Shown piece by piece: positions 11,766 to 24,769 of a stretch of 64,000 bases of DNA. This stretch comes from Antilocapra americana (taxonomy: Eukaryota; Chordata; Mammalia; Artiodactyla; Antilocapridae): contig ML661885.1 of assembly GCA_007570785.1 (NCBI GenBank), positions 34,045,406 through 34,109,405 of the forward strand, given 5' to 3'. Every line of letters starts with the position of its first letter. Positions within the stretch are counted from its first letter, which is position 1. A model generated the notes under the pieces. The model had not been told where the DNA came from, searched no databases, and saw only the letters and a list, made by a program, of their open reading frames with translations. The position numbers and the translations under genes are program-made.

Positions 11766-12245
11766 CTAAAAGTTGAGAGCTAGGCTTATTTGGTGGGAAT
11801 TATGAGGACTTCAAGTCCGGGAAACAGCATCCCAGGTGACCCTGAGAGAACTGTTTCTAAGGAGGTGGTGGGAGGAGCCAGGCTGTAAGTTTTCAACAAG
11901 GGACAGGTAATCTGAATATTAAAAGATAATTGTTAATTTAAGAAAACCAGATATCTAACATAAGGGGTTTAGCACTCTTCTGTGTATGGGAAGATGCAAG
12001 TGTCTGGCATCATTGAATTTGTTACCTTCATATGCATCTCAGCTATCTGGGGCCAGCATTCTGCTTCTTGATTGTTCACATCCTTAATTCTTCCTTCACC
12101 ATAAAGGGTGGTGGATGTGGTGGATGGCTGACTCTTGCACTTTCTTTTCTCACTTAGTGCGGTAAGTGGCTAATGGCTGTTGGATAGCCAGTATTATTCT
12201 ACCTGGGCTCAGAAGTTTACCTTTGGAAGGATGGATTCCCTGATG
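11766..12245. repeat. Ruminant-type LTR-like repeat, family uncertain
   Basis: The block from 'aaaagttgagagctaggctt' through 'ggaggagccaggctgtaagt' and 'ctatctggggccagcattct' has the look of a moderately diverged ruminant interspersed repeat, possibly a solo LTR. I cannot assign a family or define termini from sequence alone. Confidence 0.35.
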
Positions 12246-12703
12246 ACTGTGACATTCTTGTTTACTGAAACAGCAGGAAATATTTTATTGTACACTATGT
12301 TTGTATGTATTATTGTATAATAATTTAGTAAATGTACAACCTAATGTAGAATAGATGTTATTTGTTATTTGTCACAGTAGTAAAGTTATGATACCAGCCA
12401 CATAGTTGGATTCATAAAAATCAAGTATCATATGATACAACTCAATTATAGTGAAGAAAAATTATAATTTGATGCATGCCTCCCATTGACTGTAAACCAA
12501 AATAATTTTTAACATAAAAATATTGCTTTATTAAATTCTATCTTGACCATACTTCTGAGAAAGTTCAAAATAAATGTAATTCAAAGATTTGCTTTTATTT
12601 TTTACATTTGGGTCTCTAGGTTTTATGTTTCCATTTTTAAAAATTAAATGTTACATCGTAATACTCTTTGAGATTTGTAGTTTGGAAAAATGCATTGAAA
12701 AAT
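12246..12703. other. Unique AT-rich sequence
   Basis: No gene or repeat recognised. Confidence 0.45.
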
Positions 12704-13596
12704 GCTTCAGTTCAGTTCAGTTGCTCAGTCATTGTTCGACTCTTTGCTATCCCATGAACTGCAGCACACCAGCCCTCCCTGTCCATCACCAACTCCTGGA
12801 GCCTACCCAAACTCATGTCCATTGAGTTGGCGATGCCATCCAACCATCTCATCCTCTGTTGTCCCCTTCTCCTCCTGCCCTTAATCTTTCCCAGCATCAG
12901 GGTCTTTTCAAATGAGTCACTTCTTCGCATCAGGTGGCCAAAGTATTAGAGTTTCAGCTTCAGCATCAGTCCTTCCAATGAGCACCCAGGACTGATCTCC
13001 TTTAGGATGGCCTGTTTGGAACTCCTTGCAGTCCCAGGGACTCTCTCAAGAGTCTTCTCCAACACCACAGTCAAAAGCATCAATTCTTCGGTGCTCAGCT
13101 TTCTTCACTGTCCAACTCTCACATCCATACCTTACTACTGGAAAAACCGTAGCCTTGACTAGATGGACCTTTGTTGACAAAGTACTGTCTCTGCTTTTTA
13201 ATATGCAGTCAGGTTGGTCATAACTTTCCTTCCAAGGAGTAAGTGTCTTTTAATTTGATGCCTGCAGTCACCATCTGCAGTGATTTTGGAACCCTCAAAG
13301 ATAAAATAAGTTACTCTTTCCACTGGTTCCCCATCTATCTGCCATGAGGTGATGAGACCTGATGCCATGATCTTAGTTTTCTGAATGTTGAACTTTAAGA
13401 CAACTTTTTCACTCTCCTCTTTCACTTTCATCAAAGGCTCTTTAGTTTTTCACTTTCTGCCATAAGGGTGGAGTCATCTGCATATCTGAGGTTATTGATA
13501 TTTCTCCCAGCAATCTTGATTCCAGCTTGTCCTTCATCCAGCCCAGCGTTTCTCATGCTATACTCTGCATATAAGTTAAATAAGCAGGGTGACACA
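12704..13596 (-). mobile_element. BovB LINE, 5'-truncated
   Basis: Antisense copy. The + strand begins with the complement of the BovB end repeat ('cttcagttcagttcagttgc') and proceeds through the C-terminal ORF2 region to 'aataagcagggtgaca'. It covers the 3' UTR, the last quarter of ORF2 and the RT catalytic site (complement of tatgcagatgact, YADD, near 13468-13480). ORF2 is interrupted by stops and indels; only short frames such as 13198-13434 remain. No clear target duplication. Confidence 0.92.
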
Positions 13597-16435
13597 TTTA
13601 ACATTTATTTTACTTCCAGGATTTGAGAAAACTTTCTATTTCCAGGCCTTAAGAAAACTTATACAAACAGGTTTGCTGTGAATTTCACTTTTTTCTCTGC
13701 TCAGTGTTGTGTATGTTGATTTATCTTGTTTATAGACATTGTAAACATTTGGGAAGGTTTTGGGGAAGATATTGGGCTAGATAGGTAAAAGTTCAAGTTC
13801 ATAGATTTAGGTAAATTCATATTTTGAGTAAATATATGACTTTTAGTTATCCATAAATGATTTAAAATAGACGTCAAAACACTTATGACCTTTTCTACAG
13901 CTCAGTTTTTAGATCAGGCCATTTGACTTGAGAAGCTTTTAATTCAGGCCTTGAACCCAGAATACCACTGAGCATGGAGTTTCTTTTTAAAGAGAAATAT
14001 GCATGTGGAATGTTGTTGCTACAGAGAAGATTATGCAAACATCTCAACTTTGCTCAAGACATCCAAGTTCACAGAAAACTATTTGTAACTTCAACTGCTA
14101 CCCAGCTTTCAGTTTTAACGTTGATCCAATGATGTTTGATTAACCTACTTATAATAGCACAAAGAACATTTCTGTACCTAAGATTTTTTGCTTTTGTCCT
14201 TTTGAAGGAAAAGCATAATGAACCCTATTTTGATATAGTGACAGTGTTCTCCCATCAGTTGATGTGCTGAGGCCTCAGGTCTCAGGAATACTTTCCATAT
14301 GGTGGAAAACCAGTGAAGATCAACTTTCTAACTTGCTTTTTATGGCTTCATTCCAATCTCAAAGTCCTATACTTTGGATCTTTCTAAGACTATTTCTATG
14401 TTTGAAAATGTTGACAAAAGAAACTAACGAGGAGGGATGTTCTTCAAACAGGTTCTTTCTTAAAGATAAAAGTCTTGATTGAAAGTTTCATCAGGGTCCA
14501 CTGCCTGTCTTACTGGTGATATTTTATGGCAGTTTTGGCCACAGGTAAGGGATATTTAACAACAACCATACCAAATAGGAAAGTTTACCTAAACAGTGAT
14601 TCAATGAAGACAAGTCAGGCATTTCCATAAATATCTATTTTATTATCAGTGAACTCTTCTTTTGAAATGTTGTGTCCCATTCAGAACATAAACTGGTTCA
14701 CCAAGGTGCATGATGCAAACACTTTTGTACTAATTTGACTTTCATTCCTAGAATGGAAGACCAGAGTTAAACCACTTACCTACCTTGGGAATTTGGTAAT
14801 AGTTATTAATCATAGGATGTGGGAAAACAGGAGATACTTCCTGGAAATGTGAGCAGAGAATTCAATTTGGACCTTTAGCAAGTGACTCAGTATAATAGAG
14901 TTTGTCACTTATTAGTTGGATATATGGGACAGCTCCTTGTAAAATTATTAAAAAAAATACAAATATAAACCAAAGAAGTATGCTAAAACTTCAAATTTTT
15001 GTTTATTTATACATGAAATTACAGAAAACAGTTTTCTATATTTCTAAACTATTCATATGGAGACAAAGAAAGGACCTGTTATGCAATGAACTTACTTTGA
15101 ACCAAAAGTAAGTCCTTTGTTAAACTCATTCTGCTATCTTTCCTAACCATACAACCTTAGTAAAGGGAAGAGAGGCTACACAGTGAGGTAGCAAGACATC
15201 TGGAAGCCATTTTTAGGTTGAGTAAAAGCTTTGGAGAGAGTCTTTTGAGAAGGTGGGTAGAGAGGAGGACATATGGGAGCCAAAGGTCAGTAGAGGCTAG
15301 TAGAACCTGTTTACAAACCACTTCATTTTATAAGCACAGACAGTGTTTTGTAAAAATACACCTAGACATTTACACCTCTTAGATAGGGCTCCTATTGTAT
15401 GTTCTTTGCCTTCTCAACAAAAACTCACAAATGTATTTTACAGGCCACTTTAACAGTAGCATAGATGTATTTGTTTTAAAGGCAGAAAAATAAATGTTAC
15501 TTTAAGTTGAAGAGCCAGGAACAATGTTAGGTACATGAGATTTGTCAGAGAAACCTCAAATTTCCATCCTGAATTCAAGCCTCTCCAGAATAGTAAATTA
15601 GATACTTAGTGTTGTACACTATATCTCAATTCATTAGCGTGCCACTTAGATTGTTAACAATATATATAGTACTTGTGAGTAGAAAGTGCACTACTTTCTA
15701 CTTGGTGTATACTTCTCTAGTATATTCCTATATGTGTAGAAAGACATACATAGATATCAGTTTACTCTAAAACATTATATCAAAGTATCTATAATACTAA
15801 CAGATACTTAAAAGTGAGGGAAAACTGGCCCCAAACTTGGTCTAAATGACTTGTCTTGAAATTAAATTCTGTTGTAACAAGTAAACAGAATATTCAGCCT
15901 AGTCCACTACAAAAGAGACGTGTCTTGAGCTAGAAAGGAGAATCTAAATGGTGCTGATAACATTCCACAAACCTAGTCACTCTCCCTACAAAACTCATTT
16001 TCAACTAGTTTATTATTTAGGCTATTCAAGGTCACATCTATTGAAAAAATAAAAAGGGAAAGGATGTGATTGGAGACCACACTGTGTAAGTAACATGTTA
16101 TGCTCAGTTCTTTGAAATATACCACCAGTGAAGCAAAGAGCAGAAGGGAAATGAAGAGGAGTTGAGCTCTAGGCAGTTGTTTTTATTTTCCAGTTAATGA
16201 CTCAGAGTTCCTCACTGGAAAACTGAAAAGTATACACATAGGCTAAAATAAATGCAAATCATCTGCCTTGCTGTAGAGACAACCATAGTCATTCTTCACA
16301 TTGTTCAATTAAACTCTCTCAGATTTTTTTGTCTTTAGAAAAATATGAATTTATTCAAAAAACAGGATGATTCTGTATATAGCATTTCAAGAGGCTTTTT
16401 GTCACAACAGTCTAGAATATGTACATATTCTCTTA
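13597..16435. other. Unique AT-rich sequence
   Basis: 2.8 kb with no supported gene. Short frames (for example near 14264-14482 and 14902-15111) have no recognisable motif. No recent repeat is visible. Confidence 0.5.
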
Positions 16436-16439
16436 TCAA

Positions 16440-16745
16440 GAAATGTACCTTGCCATCTCATCATAATAGTAAAAATTTAGTTATTTAAATGTATTCCACT
16501 TTGCCTAATCATTTACTACTGAACGTATAGATTTCTAACCATGATTATATAATAATTAGAATTACAGTGAACATCTTTGTAAATACATTTCTGTGCTGAA
16601 TCCTATTTGTTTTTTGTCAAAATTTTTGGAAGTTGAATTTCCAGATCAAAGGTAACATACAGAGATGTTACATTCAGTGGCAATCTGTAGCAAATTAATG
16701 TATATTCCTATTATCATTCTGTGAGAATAACCATTTCTCAACAAG
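16440..16745 (-). repeat. Old L1-like remnant
   Basis: Phrases such as 'cagtgaacatctttgtaaat' and 'gaatttccagatcaaagg' follow the order of an antisense ancient L1 segment, but at high divergence. Tentative. Confidence 0.4.
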
Positions 16746-16989
16746 TAGAAACATACACTATATAGTTTTCCAAGCATTGGGCACCATTATTTGAAAAATG
16801 CATCAAGCATTTGTCCTTCTGGGATGTAAAGCTATAGTAAATTTCTCCCTATGCAGCCAATTCCAGTAATGAAAAATAGGCTCATAATTCTTTATCATAG
16901 CTCACTTATTTAACATTTTCAGAATGTCTAGTATGTGTTTAGAGAAGATTTTTGTGAGTGGAGATTTCTGTAAAGAGGCTAAGAACAGG

Positions 16990-17190
16990 ACCAGTATTTA
17001 CTCAGTCTGAGTCTGTATTATGTGCCAAATTTATTTAATCTCGTGTAATTCTAACAAACATATGGCAAATAAAAAAATAGTCCCTCCATTTTTGAGATAG
17101 AAAGCTAAAACTCTTAGAAATTGGAAGTTTGTGCAAGTTCACAGTGTTAGCCCAAGCTAAGAAGGAATACGGATCAAAATCTCTTTAGCT
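16990..17190 (-). repeat. MIR-like remnant
   Basis: Diverged antisense MIR pattern: 'ctccatttttgagatagaaa' followed by 'gtgcaagttcacagtgttag' and 'ggaatacggatcaaaatc'. Confidence 0.45.
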
Positions 17191-17257
17191 TGATTGTCCA
17201 TGGTCTATAAACAATACCTTAATTGTTAGGATAAGAGCAAATTTTATTGCTTATTAC

Positions 17258-20200
17258 ATGCATGTGTGCTAAGTCGCTTTGGTCTTTCCCAGCATCAGGG
17301 TGTTTTCCAGTGAGTTGGCCCTTCATATCAGGTGGCCAAATTATTGGAGCTTCTGCTTCAGCATCAGTTCTTTCAATGAATATTCAGGGTTGATTTCCTT
17401 TAGGACTGACTGATTTGATCTCTTTTCTGTCCAGGGGACTCTTAAAGATCTTCTCCAGCAACACAGTTCAAAAGCATCGATTCTTCAGCACTCAGTTTTC
17501 TTTATGCTCCAGTTCTCACATCTGTACATGACTCCTGGAAAAACCATAGCTTTGATTGTATGGACCTTTGTCAGCAAAGTTATATCTTTGCTTTTTGATA
17601 CACTGTCTAGGTTTGTCATAGCTTTCTTTCCAAGGAGCAAGCATCTTTTAATATCATGACTGCAATCAACTCCAACAGGGATTTTGTCACTGCTTCCTCT
17701 TTTTCCCCTTCTATTTGCCATGAAGTAATGGGACTGAATGCCATGATCTTAGTTTTTTGAATGCTGAGTTTTAAGCCAGCTTTTTCACTCTGCTCTTTCA
17801 CTCTCATCAAGAGGGTCTTAAGTTCCTCTTCACTTTCTGCCATTAGGGTGGTATCATCTGTGTATCTGAGGTTGTTGATATTTCTCCTGACAATCTTGAT
17901 TTCAGTTTGTGATTCATCCAGCCCAGCATTTTCACATGATGTACTCTACACATAAGTTAAATAAGCAGGGTGATAATATATAGCCTGGTCATACTCCTTT
18001 CCCAATTTGGTACCAGTCCATTGTTCCATGGAACCAGTCCATTGTTCTATGTAAGGTTCTAACTATTGCTTTTGACCTACATACAGATTCCTCAGAAAAC
18101 AGATAAGGTGATCCAGTATTCCCATCTCTAAGAACTTTTCAGTTTGTTGTGATCCACACAGTCGAAGGCTTTCATGTAGTCGATGAAACAGAAGGAGAAG
18201 TTTTTCTGGAGAGGTTTTTGGAATTCTCTTGCTTTCTCTATGATCCAGTGAATGTTCACAATTTGATCTCTTGGTCCTCTGCCTTTTCTAAACTCAGCTT
18301 GTATATCTGGAAGCTCTTGGTTCACATACTGCTAAAAAGTAACTTGAAGGATTTTGACCATAGCCTTACTAGCATGGAAAATGAGTGCAATCGCACTGCC
18401 CTTCTTTGGGACTGGAATGAAACTTGACCTTTTCCAATCCCGAGGCCACTGCTGAGTTTTCCAAATTTGCTGACGTATTGAGTGCAGCACTTTAACAGCA
18501 TCATCTCTTAGCATTTTAAATAGTTCAACTGGAATTCCATATGCTCCACTGGCTTTGTTTGTGATAATGCTTCCTAAAGCCCACTTTAGGATGTCTGGCT
18601 CTAGGTGAGTGACCAAACCCTTGTGGTTATCACTGTCATTAAGACTTTTTTAATATAGATTTTCTGTATAGTCTTCTTAACCTCTTCTGCCTCTCTAGGT
18701 CCTTACTGTTTTTGTCCTTTATTGTGGCCATCCATGTGTGACATGTTCCCTTGATATCTCCAACTTTCTTGAAGAGATCTCTAGTCTTTCTCATTCTATT
18801 GTTATCCTCTACTTCTTTGCGTTGTTCATTTAAAAAGGCTTTCTTATCGATATCTTCTTGCTACTCTCTGGAATTCTGCATTCAGTTGGGTATTTCTTTC
18901 CCTTTCCCTTGGTTTTTGCTTCTCTTCTTTCCTCAACTATGTGTAAACCCTCCTCAGGCAAACACTTTGCCTTCTTGTGTTTCTTTTTCTTTGGGATGGT
19001 TTTGCTCACTGCTCCTATACAATGTTACCAACCTCTGTCCATAGTTCTTCAGTCACAATGTTTACCAGATTTAATCCTCTGATTCTGTTTATTGCCTTAA
19101 CTTTATAATCATAAAAGATTTGATTTAGATCATACCTGAGTAGCCTAGTGGACTGTCTTCAAATTAAGCCTGAATTTTGAAGTGGGGAGCTGATGATCTG
19201 AGCCATATTCAGCTCCCGGTCTTATTTTTGCTGACTGTATAGGGCTTCTTCATCTTTGGCTGAAAAGAATATAATCAATCTGATTTCAGTATTGACCATC
19301 TGGTGATGTCCATATGTAGAGTCATCTTTTGTATTGTTGGAAAAGGGTGTTTGGTATGACCAGTGTGTTCTCTTGACAGAACTCTGTTAGCCTTTGCCCT
19401 GGTTCATTTTGCACTCCAAGGCCAAACTTGCCTGTTACTCCAGTTATCTCTTGACTTCCTACATTTTCATTCTAGTCCCCTATGATGAAAAGCACATCTT
19501 TCTTTGGTGTTCATTCTAAAATGTCTTATAGGTCTTCATAGAACCAATCAGCTTCAGCATCAATGGTAGAGGCATAGACTTGAGTTACTATGATGTTGAA
19601 TGGTTTGCTTTGGAAATGAACCAAAATCATTCTGTCATTTTTTATTGCACCTAAGTACTGCATTTCAAACTCTTTTGTTTCATGAGGCCCAATTAGTTTC
19701 TTCAAAGAGATTGTTTGCCCACAGTAGTAGATATAATGGTCTTCTGAATCATATTCACCCATTCCTGTCCATTTTAGTTCACTGATTCCTAATATGTCAG
19801 TGTTCACTCTTGTCACCTCCTGCTTGACCACATCTGATTTCCTTGATTTATAGACCTAACATTCCAGGTTCCTATGCAATATTGTTCTTTACAGCATCAG
19901 ACAACTTTCACCAGCAGACATATGCACAGCTAAGTGTTATTTCCGTTTTGGCCCAGCCACTTCATTTTTCTGAAGCTATTAGTAATTGCCCTCTACTCTT
20001 CCCCAGTAGCATATTGGACACTTTCCCACCTGGAGGGCTCATCTTCTGGTGTCATATCTTTTTGCCTTTTCATATTTTTCATATTCATGGGTTCTCATGG
20101 AGAGAATACTGGCATGGTTTGCCATTTGCTCTTCCGGCAGACCACATTTATCAGAATTCTTCCCCATGACCTATCTGTTGTTTGTGGCCTTGCACGGCAT

Positions 20201-20268
20201 GGCTCATAGCTTCAATGAGTTATGCAAGCCCCTTTGCCATGACAAGGCTGTGATCCGTGAAAGGGATT
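17258..20268 (-). pseudogene. BovB LINE, about 3.0 kb, ORF2 pseudogene
   Basis: Antisense copy reaching the BovB 5' UTR (about 19850-20268), so nearly complete. Reading on the minus strand: the apurinic-like endonuclease start lies at 19831-19526 (ILGISELKWTGMG visible), the linker near 18900-18750, and the reverse transcriptase at 18616-17850, with FIDYMKAFDCVDHNKL at about 18150-18200. The catalytic motif reads YTDD (17853-17864) where BovB normally has YADD. Multiple stops and frameshifts break the frame. At the 3' end only 'gtgtgctaagtcgctt' remains before the sequence jumps to 'ggtctttcccagcatcaggg', so about 150 bp is missing compared with the copy at 12704. The element would have supplied endonuclease and RT activity for itself and Bov SINEs, but is now dead. 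Confidence 0.93.
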
Positions 20269-23200
20269 TCCTGGTTAGAATACCCTAATCAGAAGCTCTC
20301 ACAAATCGTTGTTCAAATGACTGATAAAATAGCAAGTTCCACGTTTAAAGGAATCACCCGTTTTAGTCACTTTGAGAAAATTTGAAAAGAATAAATGTTA
20401 CCATATATAGATCTCCTTCTGCAGGTATTTACAGTATTGTTAACAATGAACCAGAATTTTCTTTTGATAAAAGCTCTCTTCTCATTATAAATAAAGTTCA
20501 ATATCTGTTAAAACTTAACTCTTGTCAGGCTGTGGTATTCTTTGAAAGGTATTGTGTCTAATATCATAAGGTTAAAAAAAGTGTGTGTATATTTTCAACT
20601 GTTAAGTGTTGGAAGAGCACTTTCTAATTTATAATGGCTTTAATACACCTGTACTTTGTGTACAATCAGTACTCAATTGATATCTACTGTTGGCAATTAT
20701 TATTTTGGAAAGAGATGGTAGGAAAGAGTTAATGCAAACCCTACAGGTGTTTTTCTTTTTTCTTTTCTATTTTTAAGAAATATACCTACAAGGACACCTT
20801 CATTTGCCCTAACTAGAGGTAGAACCATAAAAAGTGAGGACAACAATTATATCTTGTCAAATACTTTTTACCTAAATGAGGCATTGTTTGAAATAAAATA
20901 TTATAGTGCATTTGCACAATATTCTAGCAAATACATAAAAGAGGTCATTAATTTAGTTATCTGTAACATGATACTAACTGCATACCATGATTATGGTGAT
21001 TTAAACAAAGTAAATGAAAGAAAAGCAATTAACGGAGTATCCCAAATATGATTTGTTTTGCTATTACTGGTATTACTATAGCTGTAATAAATTTCTATAA
21101 TATTCTGATTTTAAATAGGAGCACATAGATAACCAATTCTTATTTTCATATTCTTGGCAGCACTCTTGGAAATACTTCAATTGTGTTGAGCAATTTTTCA
21201 AGATTTTTTCTTAAAATAATATTAGACTTCGTTTTGTTTGTTTTGGGTGCTTTCACTTTCTTTTTGGATGTTCTTGGCAATTTCATGTGTGCTTATTATT
21301 CTGATCCAAACCTGTGAGGAAAATATCCCACAACACTGCCCAATTTACTAGACCACACAGTGATTTATAAGGGTTCCTCCCCCATAGAGCTTTTAATGGG
21401 GAAAAACTCATCTATATTGCTGTGTCAAGAAATCACCACCTTTATCACATACCACAGACATAAATGAACCATATAAAAGCAAATAATCCTTAACTCCTCT
21501 ACAGGAAGTGAGAGCAGAATTTGAACTTTAGCAGACGCTTAGAATGTGTAACTAGTTGTAGAGACCATGTAATATGGATACTAACAAGTTAGTTACAGAT
21601 AGTTTATCTAGTGCAATGGATTTAAAATCACTTTTGAAAAACTGAAATCTTTTAAACATATATAATATGCCATAATATACCATACCAGTTCTTCTAAGAA
21701 CTCAAGTAATTTTTATTTCTATATCAGTTTTACTTGGATTTAGATAGAGTAATTTTACTAAACTCTGTTGGGCTTTTAACCAAAATACTAATACATTTTT
21801 ATATTTTAAACATTCTAACAGTGATTGATCATTGAATTTACTCTTAAAACCTGAATTTTAAAATCTGATATATTTGGCTACTTCTAAGCTTTGTAAGTGT
21901 ATCTACATTATAACAAATTGAAACAAAGGAAGCCTAACACAAATTATTTCAGGGTAAATTTCATGTAATCTCTAGTCATTATTCATGATAAATATACAAA
22001 GAGATACACCTAATGTCACTAGACTTATGTGAGCTAATATATATAAATGACTAAGGGTAGTGCTTTGTACAAACTAAGACAATAAATATTGCAACATGGC
22101 CTCAATTCAAAACACTTCTTCCCTAATGCAAGAAGTCACACAGGACTTGAAAACATGTTGATTCCAAGCTAAGGTACATCTGGTTACATTATTTGATGCA
22201 GAGGTAAAAAAATAAATCTCATTTATATTATGTAATAGGGAAAGAACATTCCCCATATTAGTAAATATTGTTCGGATACCAGTCTCTCAACACTGATACT
22301 TATTTGTTCTGTCATCTTTGAGTCCCAGAGTCTGAAATGAACTGTTGATTTGAGATCTTGTTTTTCTGATATATTTTTTCTCTCAAGAACATCAGAATTT
22401 TTGTTTTCCTTTGCTTTTTCAATAAGAGATTTATAAAGGCAGCAAAAACTCTACCTATATCCTAGATTATGATACATAGTTCACTAACTAGTAACTACTT
22501 AATGTCATATATGCAAAGAATGGACCAAAAGTGTCAATGTAGAGCGAGTCTGTGGTGACCTAAGTAAAACATAATCATTATTGACATTTTAATTGTTATA
22601 CTGAGTAGGACTAATATTATATGTTAATAATTCATAAAATCATAGCAGTACAAAGGGCATGATATAGTCATGTAGCCTTTAGACATATCCACTTCTCCCA
22701 CTCTTTTCCACTTACAACTCTCTTCATAAAAGAAATATTACTTTGTTTTCTTCCCCCACCCCACCGCTCATTTGGAAGTCCCCAGATCACTCTCATTTAA
22801 AGAATAGACCAAGAGCAATCCTATTCAAATTTAATTTATGCTGCATTTGGATATTTTGTTTCCAGTGTAGACGATCCTCAAATGGTTAATTTGCTTATAC
22901 CATAAAGGGATGACGTACATAGAACACTGGGTCAAACCATGAGCAGAGAAAGCGTGTCTGCTAATGCTAGAGACCAAACAGTGAGTGATATAGAAATTGA
23001 CCTTGATTTGCACTGTTCTCTAGCTTATTCAGTAATATCACCACCTAGTAAGCCAATCTAAAAAAACAACCACCACAGCAATAAATAGTCATTCACTTGA
23101 AGGAGGGTAGGTCGATAATGATTAAGGATAATTTTTCCAGGCACTTTCAGGTACTTTTTCTCATTTATCTCATTTAAGTCTCATATTTCTATATAGTATA

Positions 23201-23271
23201 TGTCATGTTCACCTTTTGAAATAAGAAAACTTGGTAAGAGAATAATGAAATTACTATTCTCAAAATAACCC
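20269..23271. other. Unique AT-rich sequence
   Basis: 3.0 kb without a supported gene or young repeat, one of the longest repeat-free stretches here. Short frames (20854-21051, 22831-23013) show no motif. Confidence 0.5.
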
Positions 23272-24024
23272 TTATGGCAGAAAGCAAAGAAGACCTAAAG
23301 AGTCCCTTGATGAAAGTGAAAGCGGAGAGTGAAAAAGTTGGCTTAAAACTTAACATTCAGAAAACTAAGATTATGGCATCCGGTCCCATCACTTCATGGC
23401 AAATATGGGGAAACAGTGGCTGACTTAATTTTGGGGAGGCTCCAAAATCACAGCAGATGGTGACTGCAGCTGTGATATTAAAAGATGCTTACCCTTTGGA
23501 AGGAAAGTTATGACCAAATTAGACAGCATATTAAAAAGCAGAGACAGTACTTTGTCAGCAAAGGTCCATCTAGTCAAGGCTATGGTTTTTCCAGTAGTCA
23601 TGTATGGATGTGAGACTTGGACTATAAAGAAATCTGAGCGCTGAAGAATTGATGCTTTTGAACTGTGGTGTTGGAGAAGACTCTTGAGAGTCTCTTGGAC
23701 TGCAAGGAGATCCAACCAGTCCATCCTAAAGGAAATCAATCCTGAATATTATTGGAAGGACTAATGCTGAAGCTGAAGCTCTGATACTTTGGCCACCTGA
23801 TACATAGAGCCAACTCATTTGAAAAAGAGAAATGATGGTGGCAAAGATTGAAGGCACCAGGAGAAGGGGACGACAGAGGATGAGATGGTCAGATGGCATC
23901 GCCAATGCTATAGACATGAGTTTGAGTAGGCTCTGGGAGTTGGTGATGGACAGGGAAGCCTGGTATGCTGCAGTCCATGGGGTCGCAAGGAGTCGGACAC
24001 GACTGAGCGACTGAACTGAACTGA
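23272..24024 (+). mobile_element. BovB LINE 3' fragment
   Basis: Sense copy, 5'-truncated just after the RT catalytic site ('cccttatggcagaaag' matches the sequence following YADD in other copies). It runs through the C-terminal ORF2 region to the full 3' end, 'cggacacgactgagcgactg' plus 'aactgaactgaa'. It shares with the 41673 copy a shortened 'aaatatggggaaaca' region, suggesting the same subfamily. The frame is broken. No target duplication recognised. Confidence 0.92.
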
Positions 24025-24149
24025 ATATGTGATAGATTCAGGACCCACCTCTAAGCGCATCTGATCCTAAATGGTTTACCTTTGTGTTGCCCTACCTTGC
24101 CTCTTTCTTCGTCTCAAAAGACAAAAGCCATAATATCTGAGTTTCTCTG

Positions 24150-24262
24150 TCTGTCCCCACAACTTACTAGCTTGGTGACTTTGACAAAGCTACTTACCCT
24201 CTTTATACTTCAGGTTTCTCATTTATAAGGCAAAGACAGTGATACCTGTCTATTATATCACC
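24150..24262 (+). mobile_element. MIR SINE remnant
   Basis: Sense MIR order: 'cttactagcttggtgacttt', 'gacaaagctacttaccctct', 'caggtttctcatttataagg', then 'gtgatacctgtct'. Confidence 0.7.
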
Positions 24263-24345
24263 ACTTCCTAGTTCACTTTTTCTTCTATCATCTCTCCCTC
24301 TCTTCAAAGAAATATTGAGCATCTACTTTGTGCCAAGCACTTTTT

Positions 24346-24534
24346 AGGAGCTAACTTCTTTGCAACCCCATGGACTGTAGCCCCAAGCTCCTCTGTCCGT
24401 GGAATTCTCCAGGAGTGGAGTAACCATTTCCTTCTCCAGGGGATCTTCCTGATCCAGGGATTGCACCCAGGTCTTCTGCATTGCAGGCAGATTCTTTAAC
24501 ATCTGATCCACCAGGGAAGCTCAGGAGCTAGCTT
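24346..24534 (-). mobile_element. Bov-tA SINE with target duplications
   Basis: Antisense body 24358-24522, from 'gcaaccccatggactgtagc' to the head complement 'gatccaccagggaagct'. The 12 bp flanks 'aggagctaactt' (24346-24357) and 'aggagctagctt' (24523-24534) differ at one base. The 3' tail is shortened and there is a small deletion near 24410. Confidence 0.92.
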
Positions 24535-24634
24535 AGACTATATCAGGGAACCAAAAGAGGCATAGAGGCTGCCCTTAGATTTACATTTTAGTTGTTCTAG
24601 GTAGATCAAATAGACAATAAATGATAAATGACAT

Positions 24635-24675
24635 GGGCTTTCTGTGTGGTGCTAGTCATAAAGAACCTTCCTGTA
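24635..24675 (+). mobile_element. Tailless SINE head fragment
   Basis: 'gggctttctgtgtggtgcta' continuing to 'aaagaaccttcctg' matches only the first 39 nt or so of a Bov-tA tRNA head, then stops. The host repeat resumes with 'ttaaaagg'. The flanks share only 'catg' (24632-24635, 24677-24680). It lacks the SINE body and tail. Confidence 0.65.
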
Positions 24676-24769
24676 GCATGTTAAAAGGTAGTAAGTGCTA
24701 TGAAAAAAAGAACACAGAGTAATTTGAGTAGATGGTGACCAGCAGAAGGCATTTAAAGAATTGACCTTA

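Larger units (their letters stand above)
24300..24760 (+). repeat. Old interspersed repeat, host of two SINE insertions
   Basis: 'gagcatctactttgtgccaa' at the left and 'agacaataaatgataaatga' plus 'aaaaggtagtaagtgctatg' at the right belong to one ancient mammalian repeat type with a length-conserved order. It is split by Bov-tA (24358-24522) and a SINE head (24635-24675). Family name uncertain. Confidence 0.5.

Noticed and set aside
19843..20288. Frames around 80-108 residues as genes
   Set aside because: They lie in the BovB 5' UTR read on the wrong strand.
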